From Meandrina meandrites (Eukaryota; Cnidaria; Anthozoa; Scleractinia; Meandrinidae), in the NCBI GenBank assembly GCA_963693305.1, contig OY855914.1:8510001-8574000 (forward strand): 64,000 nt of DNA, given 5' to 3'. A program made the translations under genes and the position numbers. Shown in pieces: positions 21,321 through 32,145 of the stretch. Under the pieces are notes generated by a model. The model was not told where the DNA came from. It saw nothing but the letters and a program-made list of their open reading frames with translations, and searched no databases. Each line of letters opens with the position of its first letter. Position 1 is the first letter of the stretch.

Positions 21321-22881
21321 CAGTAGATACTGGTTGTGTCCTAATGCAAATTAGCCACGTTGTCTATAAGGGGCCAATCACAATGCTATTTGTCAGAAAA
21401 TCGGCATGTCTAAATAATTACTTGCCTTGGTATCTGCGCAAGCTGTTTTCATTTTATATAAATGCAACAGTTCAAATTGATTCAAGCTTGTTTGTTCCCT
21501 CACAAACCACGTGGCTTATTTGCATTATCGCGAAAAAACACCGAACATGGCAGCTATTGTAAATAGGCTTGAGAACAATGAATGTAAAGGAATTTAATGA
21601 TGCAAGTATCAAGGGACTTAATTTTCGCTTTTTACATGTTAGTTTTGTTGGATTCGTACATCCGAACAGTACATTTATAGAGTATTAACACGCGTTCTCG
21701 CACGTGTTTTGTATGGGATGCAAGTAATGGTTTCATCAAACGATGTGGTTAACTTTTGGGGCAGCTTATAACGAGGACAAAGACTTTCACCTTACTGTGA
21801 TTAAGACTCCTGACAGTCGAGAGCGCTATTCTTTTTATTCTTAATATTCGAGAGACTTAATATTATTAGTATTCGTTTGTTGCATGTTTGTTTTGTTGGA
21901 TTCGTACATCCGGACAGTACATCTGAATTGACATCTGATCTCTTTTTTTTTTTTTACTGTTTAAAACTCGCGTTTTCGCACGTGTTTTTCGCATTAACTT
22001 TTTGTATGTGATGTAGGTAATGGTTACAATAGATGAAGTTTAAATCAATCGACGTGGTTAATTTCTTGGGCAGCCAGTAACGAGGACGAAGAGTTTTATC
22101 TTGCTGTAAGAACGACTCTGGCTAGTCGAGAACGTTATTCTTTTTAATGTATCACAGTATGACGAATCGCTGCGCCTTCTTTACCTCATGCACTCCAGGT
22201 AGAGGGTTCAGAAGAGTGAGTTCTGAAGTCTCTCCTCAATTTCCCACTAGTTGTAAGAAACGTCACCATCTAAACCTGATTGGAATTTTGAATTTCCAAA
22301 GACAAAGTTTATGTAAAACAATGCCGTTGTTTTGCATTACCAATTGGAAAGTGCGTGCTAGTATCTTGGCTTTACCTTTGTCTTCAGCCTATCATTCTTT
22401 GTGACAATTGATTCAACGTACAGCAGAAATATCGAACTCGGTAATGTTATTCGGCTCTTGCATAGCTGTTCACATAATGAGTAACTTCTTGGTCTCAATC
22501 TTTGCTTACGTGCAAAGTGAACGTAAACAAACATCTGATGTCCTTTATTCTGTGAGTCGTACAAAGAAAGTGAATGCCTGAAGCAGATACTAACTTAACA
22601 GGCGGAATTACAACGTAACATTGTCCTTTTAGAAATGTAAGAACAGATTTGGAAATTTCCTTGTAACCTCATTTCAAACACGTTTTGTGACAAGAATGTC
22701 ACTTGACACTACAGACAGCTTTCATCTTGCTAAGCTAGTCAGTTTTGGATACTCTAAAATATACTATTATAATGACAGAAGATTGGCAAAGTTCCTGCTA
22801 TGCAGCCTTTTTAGACAAAAGTTCTTTCACAGAAACTGTAAGGAGGTTGTCTCTCCGTACATGAAACTAAGCTTCTATGAA
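21321..22881. other. Space between the convergent transposon genes, with a ~250-bp direct repeat
   Basis: Two diverged direct copies (about 21632-21845 and 21881-22146) share TTTTGTTGGATTCGTACATC, the TCGCACGTGTTTT stretch, and an end with GAGxGCTATTCTTTTT. The rest is AT-rich and contains no gene I recognise. Terminators and polyadenylation sites of both element genes should lie here. Confidence 0.6.
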
Positions 22882-24110
22882 CTAGGGGAGATACTGGCCA
22901 TGAGTAGCAATGTGCATCAGTTTCGTGTACAAGGAAAGGGCCTCTTCCCAGTTGTTGGGCAAAGGAATTGAAAGGCTCGTTCTTGCATACTCAAAGTAAT
23001 CCTGATACTCATTATCTTGACTGTGGTCGTCTTCAATTATTTCTTGGGTGACATAGAGTACTTCTGCGACTGCTATTGGCACACCATTATCACATGCGCC
23101 ATGGAGCTCTGGTAAGAAGAACAGAGAGTCAGGACGCCCTGGTACTGTGTCGTTTCTCGACTTTCGGATTCTGTGGGTGTTCCATCGCTCTTTTACTGCA
23201 TCCAACTCTGCTTGCAGAACCCCGTGAAAACAATACCAGAGACACTCCATAGCCATTTCAGAAGAAGTGTCCACTGCTCCTTGAAATTCCAAATCATTGA
23301 AAAAGCTTCTCCACCATTTAGAGTGACTTTTTGAATAAAAAGACCACCATCCCTCTATTCTTTGGTTTCTTGGCGAGGCAACATATCGATGGGCGTCGGG
23401 ATTGTCACGGAAAAATGTCTGTATAGCCGCTGCTAAGCCATTTTCTGTGCCCAAATCTGTGATTAATTCTACAGGACATTTTTCCTGCTCCGAAGCTGTT
23501 CGCACATAGTACGAGGCTATTTTATGGGGAGAATTGTTAGAACGTGCAACCTCAAGCCATAGTATCTTCCGACTGAATCCATCGATTGCACCATGGATGG
23601 GAAAACCCCAGTGCTTTAACTTATCGTACCCATCTATGTGCCAGGCGTAGTTTGGCCCAGGATTCTGATATCTACTTCTCTTCAAGCGATGTTTTCGCCT
23701 TTGTGCTGTTGCCTCTGGATCCATCTCTCTCAACAGGTCTTGTACAATTACTCTGGGAATCCTTAGACCTTCCATTTCAAGTATGTGCCAAATTGTTCGA
23801 TATCCTGCCGATGACCATGGCCCATTTATAAGTTCTGCCATGCGTCTTTGCACCTTACAAAAGGTATCATTAAATTCGTCTTTATTTGTCACGCCTCGCC
23901 TTCCCAAACCATACCTTTTAAGTCGCCTTAACAGTGTACTGTAACTTAAAGGATGATTATGGCGTTCGGAAAGAAACAGAAGAATTTCTTGGTAATTGAA
24001 TCCACGATTGAAGTAATACCTCAAAATCTCCTCTTCGTCAAATTCCGCCTCATCAGGGTCAGAGTCAGAGTCAGAGTCTGAACTGTCTGTGTTGCTGTTT
24101 GTAGTTATAA
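22882..24110 (-). CDS. Transposase gene exon 2: HTH and DDE integrase-like core
   Basis: It begins after TTTTATAG| in phase 1 and ends at TAG (22882). Joined to exon 1 (24615-24753) it gives ~455 residues. Order: an Ser/Asp/Glu-rich linker (SSDSDSDSDPDEAEFDEEE), a helix-turn-helix-like part (YFNRGFNYQEILLFLSERHN, then LLRRLKRYGLGRRG), and an rve-type core. The catalytic triad is inferred as D in WHIDGYDKL, D in ELITDLGTEN, and E in RNQRIEGWW, 33 residues later. It should cut and join the element ends. The family matches integrase-core proteins common in fish and cnidarian genomes. The frame is intact. Confidence 0.85.
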
Positions 24111-24614
24111 CTATAAAATGACCAAAACATAACATTCAATTGAATAACACAAGGGAAGGGTCTTGTGGCTTGTTATGTGACTTTTCTAGATTGAGCTACT
24201 CCAAGTTTATGTCTTAGAGCATAGTTAATAGAGGGTAATGGCTATGAAACACGGCAAACATCAACAAAGGAGCAAACAAAGAGGCCAACAATGAGGCTGG
24301 AAAGTCCATGTTTTGTACTCATACACTATGCATGAGTTACATAATCGCAATGTTTTTATTGGTTACTTGCATGAACACACATAACCACCTATTGTATTTC
24401 ATCATGTATTGTGCACTGTCAACCCCCGAAGTAGCGAACAAAAACCTATAACAAAGAACTTTGCCGGGCTTCATAACCATTTCCAATTATTAACTATGCT
24501 CAGAGTGATCATGCACGTGGGCTAGCGTCAGTTGCAAACAAAAACAAAAAATGAAAAAAAAATCTAGATCATGTGCATTTAAATACATTCTCGTTATAAA
24601 AAGCTATGGCTTAC

Positions 24615-24753
24615 CTTGTCCACACTGCACGCAAAAACGTGCTGTTGCAGGGACACTAGTGCCACAGTTTGAGCAAAACATCCTCACACGATCACGAGTG
24701 AACACAGCTCCGCCATGTTGGATTGACTCCCATGAAACTTTGCGAGCCATCAT
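24615..24753 (-). CDS. Transposase gene exon 1: zinc-ribbon, TIR-encoded
   Basis: The mirror copy of 17641-17779: tandem ATG at 24753, zinc ribbon with CSNCG and FCVQCG, donor |GTAAGC, phase 1. Here the next acceptor is at 24110, giving the junction GQ-V-ITTNSNTDSSDSD in frame. The transposase therefore gets the same ~46-residue N-terminus as the HECT protein. A zinc ribbon at this place could read the subterminal repeats; that is inference. Confidence 0.85.
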
Positions 24754-24757
24754 CACG

Positions 24758-25180
24758 TGAGTAAGTTAAAAAGATTTTGCCGCGAGTGAAAAAGATTTTG
24801 TCGCGAGTAGAATTGATTTTGCCGTAAGTAGAATTGATTTTGCCGCGAGTGAAAATGATTTTGCCGTGAGTCAAATTGATTTTGCCGTGAGCGAAATTGA
24901 TTTTGCAGTGAGTCAAATTGATTTTGCCGTGAGCGAAATTGATTTTGCCGTGAGTAAAATTGATTTTGCCGTGAGCGAAATTGATTTTGCCGTGAGCGAA
25001 ATTGATTTTGCCGTGAGCGAAATTGATTTTGCCTTGAGTAAAATTGATTTTGCCGTGATGAAATTGATTTTGCCGTAGTGAAATTGATTTTGCCATAGTG
25101 AAATTGATTTAGCCGTGATGAAATTGATTTTGCCGTGATGAAACTGATTTTGCCGTGCCCAAAATGATTTTGCCGTGACA
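24758..25180. repeat. Subterminal 21-bp repeat array, right (~20 units)
   Basis: The inverted partner of the left array, with unit AGCGAAATTGATTTTGCCGTG on the plus strand. It ends next to the start codon of the right zinc-ribbon exon. Confidence 0.95.
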
Positions 25181-25272
25181 GTTATGGGCCACCGTAATGG
25201 TGAGTAAAGAATTTCTAGAATATCTATTTCCAAAGACACTGATCTTATATATATGAAATATATTTTTCCTAC

Positions 25273-25522
25273 CATTTTATCATAGTGTGGGATGGTTATC
25301 AGCTGCTTCAATAGGTCAATCAGCCACTGAGCCTTAAGAACAACTGTCTCGCGGTGCTTGATAATCATACCAAGGTCATGGTAGAAACTGATCATGGCGG
25401 CAAAATCATCTGCATCTTCTATAAAGCACTCTTTCTCAGCATAGTATTGGAGTTGTTTCAGACTTCTGTGGAAAATGTCTTGAGCTAACAAAGCTTCAAT
25501 CACCTTTTCAAATAGAAACCAT
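25273..25522 (-). CDS. Gene A exon 5: first half of COR
   Basis: A 250-nt exon with acceptor CAATAG| and donor |GTAGGA, phases 2 and 0. It reads (R)WFLFEKVIEALLAQDIF... then FHDLGMIIKH-like COR sequence (actual SFYHDLGMIIKHRETVVLKA) and ends PHYDKM. This is the usual COR start after the Roc domain, with the winged-helix-like part that senses GTPase state. An open frame runs on into the transposon array, but the splice donor at 25272 ends the exon. Confidence 0.85.
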
Positions 25523-26094
25523 CTATTGAACAATTCAGAGAAAAAAAGATCTTGCATAACATTGTCATGTACATTTGCCAGTAAAATCGGCAAATGAAGG
25601 TAAATATACACCACTTTCACTGACACTGAGGTGAATAACTGTTTTAGTATACACCACATTCAAGCTGAATAAACAGCGGACCAAAACATTACTTTCTGAA
25701 CCCAAAGCGACACGGGAATAGAAGCATTATTCACTTGTGTGGTATATACTAATGGTTATTATTACAGTCAAAACATCTCAAGCATTCCTATCAAGGATGA
25801 AATAATGAATGTCTCCTCATGGCTTACTCATTGCCAAATTGCAAAACAATGCATTAGCGTACAAAAAAACTGCCAGGCATAAAAAAGACATATGCAGCCT
25901 ACAGTGTTAAATTTAACAAATTTGGTTTGCATAAAAACTAAAACTGCAAAACAAAAATACAAAGATTATATTGAAAACTGGCAGTGGAATATTCACCAGC
26001 TATTTCCAGTTTTGGCTGTGTCATGTGACGTGTTTGACTAATGGTGCACAAAAATATTTGAAGGATTATATTAATATTATATAATAATGTTTAC
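25523..26094 (-). other. Gene A intron 4
   Basis: AT-rich, non-coding; no repeat family recognised. Confidence 0.6.
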
Positions 26095-26194
26095 CGGACT
26101 GGTATTTTCTCCTCCATGTATGGTCCCTGTCTTAACACCTCCATGATTCTGTCTCGCAGTTCTTGAATTCCATTGATGTGACTGGCCTCTTGCC
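26095..26194 (-). CDS. Gene A exon 4: Roc-COR connector
   Basis: A 100-nt exon with acceptor TTTGAAG| and donor |GTAAAC, phases 1 and 2. It encodes QEASHINGIQELRDRIMEVL and then GPYMEEKIPVR, a helix and a short strand that end the Roc domain and lead into COR ('IPVRW' is split across the junction). Too short for a stand-alone call, but the phase match on both sides supports it. Confidence 0.8.
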
Positions 26195-26639
26195 CTTCAA
26201 ATAACAACATGATTATAACCATGTCATGACACTAATGCAGTACAAGTGTCTACACACAACTCAGTTATACTAACACTGTGTACATGTACATTATTAAACC
26301 TACTGAGCTAAAATAAACACTCCAGTAAACAGTACTGGTATTATTTAGCAGATGTGTATTAAGAGGAGGGTAGAGAGAAGGGAAAATAAGAGAAATGCAG
26401 TCAGTACTGCAAGCTGGGAAGACATATTAACTAAAGGTATCTAATCTACATGCTTTTGCCAACATTACTCTTTTATCATGACAATCAAACTCATGAAATA
26501 ATCCTAACAGACAGTGCTTACACTGGCACATTTCTAAAAACCTCATGATTGTCATAAATAAATTAAGAGCTTATTATCGTTACACATGGGGAAACCAGTC
26601 TTTGAACAAGGACAATTGTCAAAGAGACTTAATTGCTGC

Positions 26640-27205
26640 AACATATTCTGGAGCATATTTACTTTAGATAGTCTTGTCCAATATGTCAAGTCGATAGTCA
26701 GTTGATAGTTGACCGACATATCAGTCAAGAATTGGCCGATAATCGATTGATAGTCGGTCAATAGTCAGTCCATAGTTGCTCACTAGTTGGTCAATATATC
26801 AGTCAATATGTCTGTCAGCTGATACAGTTTTTAGTTCATAAATTCTTCAATTATACCTTGCCAACACTTCACCTGTACTTCACTTGGTCAACTATTGGTC
26901 AAAGGAAATGTTAATCGGGGACCATACATATACCAAACAAAGCGAGGATGGTTAACACTAACCAAGGATGCATTACTACCCAAAACGTGTTTCTTGAAAT
27001 TGTGCTTGGTTGCACAAAAACAAAAAATCAATCCAGAAACACAATACTTCCAATTATGTCCATCAATGTGTCAGTCAATATCTTGGTTGAAATATACCAC
27101 CAACAGTTGACCAGTATAGACCAATGACACTTGATTGATACTCAACCAAGAAACGACTACGCCACATTAGCCAAAAGTTGGCCACTACATCAACTGCTGT
27201 AATTT
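26640..27205. repeat. Degenerate GTCAATAGT / CAGTTGATAGT repeat tract
   Basis: Many diverged copies of TTGATAGT and GTCAGTCAATAT occur in 26680-26825, with complementary-looking forms (AGTTGACCA, CAACTACT-like) in 27065-27205. It may be one inverted-terminus element with repetitive arms, but I cannot fix its ends. Confidence 0.45.
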
Positions 27206-27333
27206 AGCACCTATCCTGCCCTCCCAGGGTTTGATTCTTATTCAACAATGATTTTTCCCAAATGTGTCTTTATAGATTACTAAGTTATAAATTTCCCTAT
27301 TATTAAAGAAAGTGAGGGAGGTGGGGGCCAGGT

Positions 27334-27334
<1 letters not shown>

Positions 27335-27364
<30 letters not shown>

Positions 27365-27367
27365 GGG
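27335..27367. repeat. Simple repeat (TG)n followed by poly-G
   Basis: GTGTGTGTGTGTGTG runs straight into ~20 G. A typical microsatellite; its length may be unreliable in the assembly. Confidence 0.95.
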
Positions 27368-27434
27368 AAGGGAGGTGTTGTGTATTTGCAAATTTGGCCA
27401 AGAAGGTGGGGTTCATTCTAGGGAGGGAACATTA

Positions 27435-27586
27435 TGTTGTGGTTTTAACTTAACTTTGGTTCAGAATCTTTCACACTGATTTGATTTTTATTTTCCTCTT
27501 TGTTTCAGCATGACAATGAAATTGAGACAAATCAAACTGGTTTGAGAAAAATAATATCAAACCAAAGATAAATTTAAACCACAACA
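27435..27586. repeat. 152-bp inverted-repeat MITE
   Basis: The left end TGTTGTGGTTTTAACTTAAC and the right end (complement, ...TTTAAACCACAACA) form ~26-bp arms with a few mismatches; both include ACTTTGGTT / AACCAAAG. Non-coding. Confidence 0.7.
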
Positions 27587-28035
27587 CATATAATCATTAG
27601 AGCATGGGCATTTTATTTGAGGAAATACAGTGCTTGAAATCTGATTTCTAATATTTTAGTGAACATAGAGCATTTTGAGTGCTTCTATTAAGAAAGAGTC
27701 CAATTTGTTTTGGTCTAAGCGGAGCCATGGCCCAGAAGAGTTTATTAAATGATAGGGAAACATGAAATGCTGGCTGTAGAGTCTCAGCAGGAATCCCAGT
27801 GGGAGTAAGATTCCTGCAGGCTATGTTTTGACGGGACCCTGCCAGGAATCCCACTGGGATCCCAGCAAGATCGATGTGGCAATTTTCTCTCAAAGGGTCA
27901 GCTCCTAATTAATATACGACAATAGTCACCTACTGTAAACTGTACATTTTTCCAATCTCTATACAAGTCATTTAAGTAAGAATAACTTGGTAGTTCTATT
28001 GATTATCAATCAATTTAACATAGTCGTTCACGTAC

Positions 28036-28801
28036 TTCTGTCAATACCTGCTTGTTCTTTTCTTTTGTTTGGACGCTTTCCAAAAAATCCTTTGATCTTA
28101 TTCCTCTTCATCAGTGAACTTGTGTTATCAATGCTGAAGAATGGTCGAACCACATGTTTCTCATAGATCTTTCCAGAGATTCTCTTCTGTATTTGTGATT
28201 TCATCACTGCAATGTCTTCAAATGGTTTGTCAGCATGTGTACCTACAATGAACACTGGAGGCGGCAGATAGGGCAGCTTCCCTTGTGCTTCATCATCTGT
28301 TTCTTCTTTCACCTGTGTGACACTGTGAATTGTAGCAAGCCATGACAGCAAATTCTCCAGATTTGTTTCATTGTTTGGGTTTTCCAAATGAATATCACAA
28401 GTTCCTTGTCTAACACAGGGCTGAGCTAAGGCATGTAATGGCTTGCTTAGGTTGTGCACCAAAATGTAGAGTGCTCGTGGTGATAAGAAAAGAGGGTGAG
28501 AGGCATAGTACAGGTGTTGTCCAGCAAAATCCCACATATCCATACTTACAACAGATTCTTCTTTGCTAATATCAACACGTTTACCTTTAACATACTCTAA
28601 CAACTGATGAACATGTTTTGTGATGTCATCTGGGGGTGAAGTGGCATTGATGGTTACATCAGGCTCATCTAGTGTATTTTCACTGTTGCAATCAGAGGAA
28701 CGTTCACCACCATTAACACTGTCCTGCCTTAGCACTGCTTTTTCTTTTCTTGATGGTGAGAACATGTCTGATTTGGTAGAGTGATCTGCTGTCCCCTCAA
28801 C
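28036..28801 (-). CDS. Gene A exon 3: Roc GTPase core, switch and base-binding motifs
   Basis: A 766-nt exon, acceptor TTCTAG|, phase 0 in and 1 out. After a Ser/Asn-rich stretch and a helix (DDITKHVHQLLEYVKGKRVD) comes the G3/switch II motif WDFAGQHLYYASHPLFLS, then ALYILVHNLSKPL, and the G4-like motif VGTHADKP. These are the Roc features shared with LRRK-type proteins. The chosen donor is |GTACGTG at 28035; a second one, |GTATTG (exon end at 28048), keeps the same phase and would drop four residues. Confidence 0.85.
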
Positions 28802-30458
28802 CTAGAATACGTAGATCATATACAAGAAGTGATTAGTGGTATGATTACTGACATGCCAGAAAGATATCATCCCCAATAGTTATAGACACCATCCTGATGA
28901 ACATTTTCTCTGATTTGCTCCTAATCATTGCAAATAATTATACAGTTAATATCTCTCTCTAAAACAGACACTGCAGCTGTGGTCATATGAGTTACTCGTT
29001 ATGTCAGAGATGTGTAAACAAATTAGGGTTGGTGGCTTTCTTTCAGGGAGTGTGTGTTCATGAGTGTGAAAAAAAAAAGTTACGGTACTTCAGATGTTGA
29101 AAAGCTGGTGATCAGCATGTATCGTCTCCAGAAAAAGAATGCCAGGGGTGAGCTGAATGTGTCTGTTTTAAAGAGTTAATACAAAGGTGTCTATTTACAG
29201 CTATTCTCAATCTCACACACCATTCAGAGCAAAAAGTCTAGACGGAAGTTTGAGATTTAATGGATGATCTCCTGGTTAACGGATCTCATAATTTCCAGAA
29301 TATTCAAAATCCTGTGTTTGGAACTTTAAAAAAATTGTTGTTTAGTTATCAGTAACAAATTATGAGCCTAAGTTCTGTTTTCCGTAATCTGAAAAATAAA
29401 ATAAGTATACAAAAATAAATTTTGTGCTTGTAGATTTGCTAGATATTTTTTTGGTCATTCATGTGTGTATATGACCGTTCTTCGGTATAATAAGCAGGCA
29501 ATGTTTATTTCTGCTATTTCCCGATGGTTCAAATTTTAATGCGTTTTTTTACACTTACAAAAAACTAAAACCTCAGTTGTAGCTATTCTTCTAAAAGTTA
29601 ACTGACTTACTGGTATTTTGCGTTCCAATGACTATTAATTGTTTTAGTAAATCCACCAAAATTAAATTTGATCATTCTCATGCATGAATGACCACAAAAA
29701 TATCTAGCAAATCTACACGCATGAAATTTATTTTTGTACCTATTTTATATCTCAAGTTATGGAAAACAGAACTCAAGCTTATAATTTGTTAACTAAACGA
29801 TATTTTTTCAAGTTTCGAAAAGAGGATTTTAAATATTCATGAGATTTTGAGATCAGTTAACCACCAGGAGGCGGAGATGATTGACATCCATTATAACTCA
29901 AATTTCCATCTAGACTTTTAGCTCTGAAGGGCGCATGTGATTGAGAATAGCTGGAAGAGAGTTGATTGCAATTAATATATTAACAGCACTGGAAATAACA
30001 GTCAATCACTGGACATTGTCCAAACAAATTTTAAAACTGTACAACTTATTAATTTTATATTTTGGTCAGATGTCATGTCCAAGCACCAAAATGTCTCTGT
30101 CAGCTTTTTGCCATGAAGATCTTGTTTACTAATCATGGTGGCTTTTAAACATGTTAAAAATCATAAATCATAAAGAACCATGTTTTGTTTGGCCGTACAA
30201 AACAAAACACCATAACTGTGACACAAACATGAGCTTCAAAAAGTGCCTCATAATATGCATTGCTAAGCATTCCTATTTCGATCATGTATGCATATGGCTT
30301 GAGTCATCAGTTTATGCAAATTGCATAAAATGATAATTAATGTCAGACTAAATTTGAAATATGTCCAGTCAAAAAAGAGATTTGCAAGGACATATGTCCT
30401 GCTTAGCAGGAAAAATTATATCCAGTACTAATATAAAAGCTCAGTTAATGTTATAGAC
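28802..30458 (-). other. Gene A intron 2 with a large foldback element
   Basis: Non-coding; 29199-29952 is an inverted-repeat element. Elsewhere AT-rich with nothing recognised. Confidence 0.6.
29199..29952. repeat. 754-bp foldback element with ~270-bp arms
   Basis: The left arm (29199-~29470) starts AGCTATTCTCAATCTCACAC and the right arm (~29685-29952) is its diverged complement ending GATTGAGAATAGCT. Matching blocks include GATTTGCTAGATATTTTT and GGTTAACGGATCTCA. The ~215-bp centre is unique. No coding content. Confidence 0.8.
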
Positions 30459-30892
30459 CTGGTCCTTCTTGGAATCATTGCCATCTTCACTTGCCATGTC
30501 TGATTCTTCTTCCAAGTCTGATTCTTCTTTCGAGTCTGATTCTTCTTCAAAATCCATTATTCCATGCCGACACATTTTTTCTGTCACCATCCTTGCTATA
30601 TCTTTAGAACATTCTAGCAATCCTGGTTTGTTCTCATGGGTGGGATGCCAGTTCTTAACTTGCTCAACTTCAACCTGGCATTGTGAAGCATTCACTTCAA
30701 TTCCTTCAGTACTCTGTTCTTTAGGATCAAATGGCAGGCCTAATAGATTCTTCTTTAGACTGGATTTACCAACCCGATCTGGGCCAATAACTATCAGTCG
30801 ACGACGGTAGACATTCACATATCCATCTCTTAGAGCCTTTTTATAGGCCTGTTGTGCTCTTTGCCCCTCTGCTCTTTGTCTACCTATATGAC
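30459..30892 (-). CDS. Gene A exon 2: Roc P-loop exon
   Basis: A 434-nt exon with acceptor CTTAAAG| and donor |GTCTAT, phases 1 and 0. It encodes a basic helix (RQRAEGQRAQQAYKKALRDG), then RRRLIVIGPDRVGKSSLKKN, the Walker A/P-loop of the Roc GTPase, and LLGLPFDPKEQSTEGIEV, the switch I area with its conserved Thr. The exon ends in a strongly acidic stretch (EEESD repeats) before the switch II exon. The acidic insert is unusual in a compact GTPase and probably forms an exposed loop. Confidence 0.85.
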
Positions 30893-31972
30893 CTTTAAGT
30901 AAATGTAATGAGAATATTTTTGTCAAGAACTATTATTACGATTAGGTAGATTTCAGCAATATCATGCAAGCAGGAGTAATTTTATTATTAAGCAGCATCA
31001 GCGCAAGATTATTGTAATTTTATTAACATGAATGCATAATTGCCCCTGCAGGGTTTTGGCCCAGAGGCCAAAAACCTGAGGAGGCACCCTGGGATTCCCC
31101 AGGTGTATACATACAAGGAAAAATTAAGAATATTGTTGAAAAACTAAGAATTAATTGTTTGTAGTGGGCGAAGTGTTCTCGATTTGACAAAAATAGGCGT
31201 GCACGGTCGTCTCGGGTAATTTTTCAGCAAGCACACAAGGTAGCATCAGGTAAAAAAATGGCCGTCGCATATTGCAAACGCAGGAACATTTGTTGCTTAA
31301 AGTCAAGAAATGGCTGAAGTGTGCCCGAAATTAAAATGATACCGAAATTGACATGGAGAGTACCCAGCATTACCAATCGATGAAATCGATGATCGGAAAT
31401 TCAATTGATAAATCGATGTCAATTGATAAAATTAGCTAACTGATATCGATTGATATCAGCCAATCGATGACCAATCGATAGTCACAAAAAAAATTTCATC
31501 GATTGGCATTGATTGATGTTCACGTCGCGTAGCAGCGAGTTTTCGCCCCTTCGTGCCTATCTCACTTCACCGCTTCGCAAGTCACTTTCACTTGAGTTTA
31601 GAAGCCAGAAGCTAAGAAACTGAGAAAACCTCTGTGGACAGAAATCACTTTGCATTGTAATTTCTTTCTGATGGATGTTGTTTGTTCATTTACTGTTCAT
31701 CCTCTAGTCCAGTGACACCGGGCGTGATAGGAGCTACCGTGTGGATCAAAAGGGCCCGGAAAGGGGAGGTGGAGAGGCCAAGACAGGGAAAGGGCAATCC
31801 AGAAACATAAGACATTTGTGGCCTTTCACGGGAAAACGTACACTAACCACTTTCCGTTTTCAAACAAAATTCTGTTTCCAAGCCATTTGGAAGCTGTTCG
31901 AAAAAAATTTGAATCCGTTCGAATGGCTTATTCACCCGTTCGGTAGAAACGTCCAACCATTTGAACGACTTG

Positions 31973-32145
31973 GGGCGTGTTCGTTTGGGATCAATCCGGA
32001 ATAAGAATAATTGGAATAATGCAAGTCAGCGTTCGTTTGGCTGCTCTTCCTATTCCGGAATACTTGGATTTCCATTCCGGCTATTCTCCTCCCAGGAGCA
32101 GAATAGCCGGAATATATTCCAGAATACTCCCAAACGAACGCGCCC
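31973..32145. mobile_element. PIF/Harbinger-like MITE, copy 1 (173 bp)
   Basis: Ends GGGCGTGTTCGTTTGGGA and TCCCAAACGAACGCGCCC, flanked by TTG on each side (3-bp duplication). The body contains CTATTCCGGAATA-type sequence. The same family inserted with TTA at 39920-40110. Confidence 0.8.

Larger units (their letters stand above)
17199..25194. mobile_element. ~8.0-kb DNA transposon with shared-exon TIRs, HECT ligase and DDE transposase
   Basis: It has ~1,097-bp terminal inverted repeats (17199-18295 and 24099-25194) starting CGGTGGCCCATAACTGTCAC. The outside bases read TA on each side, compatible with a TA target duplication; because TACG/CGTA is palindromic, other 2-bp readings are possible. 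Two convergent spliced genes start in the TIRs: a HECT-type E3 ligase (plus) and an HTH plus DDE integrase-like transposase (minus). The TIRs differ at only about ten positions by eye, so the insertion or last TIR homogenisation is recent. It sits in intron 5 of gene A, separating the two COR exons without disrupting a splice site. Confidence 0.9.
24099..25194 (-). repeat. Right terminal inverted repeat (~1.1 kb)
   Basis: Inverted partner of 17199-18295, ending ...GACAGTTATGGGCCACCG at 25194. It has the same order of array, zinc-ribbon exon, donor, intron and acceptor. Here the acceptor leads into the real transposase exon. Mismatches to the left copy are scattered and few. Confidence 0.95.
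26195..28035 (-). other. Gene A intron 3 with repeats
   Basis: Holds a degenerate GTCAATAGT-type repeat tract (26640-27205), a TG/G run (27335-27367), a 152-bp MITE (27435-27586) and three copies of CAGGAATCCCAGTGGGA-like sequence (27780-27875). No exon recognised. Confidence 0.6.

Noticed and set aside
24913..25659. A 248-aa frame joining COR sequence with the repeat array
   Set aside because: Only 25273-25522 has protein-like sequence with fitting splice sites; the rest is intron and transposon TIR.
27335..27367. Poly-G and other G-runs (2310-2360, 38880-38902) as regulatory quadruplexes
   Set aside because: Simple-repeat explanations suffice, and no promoter or origin is near enough to support a role.
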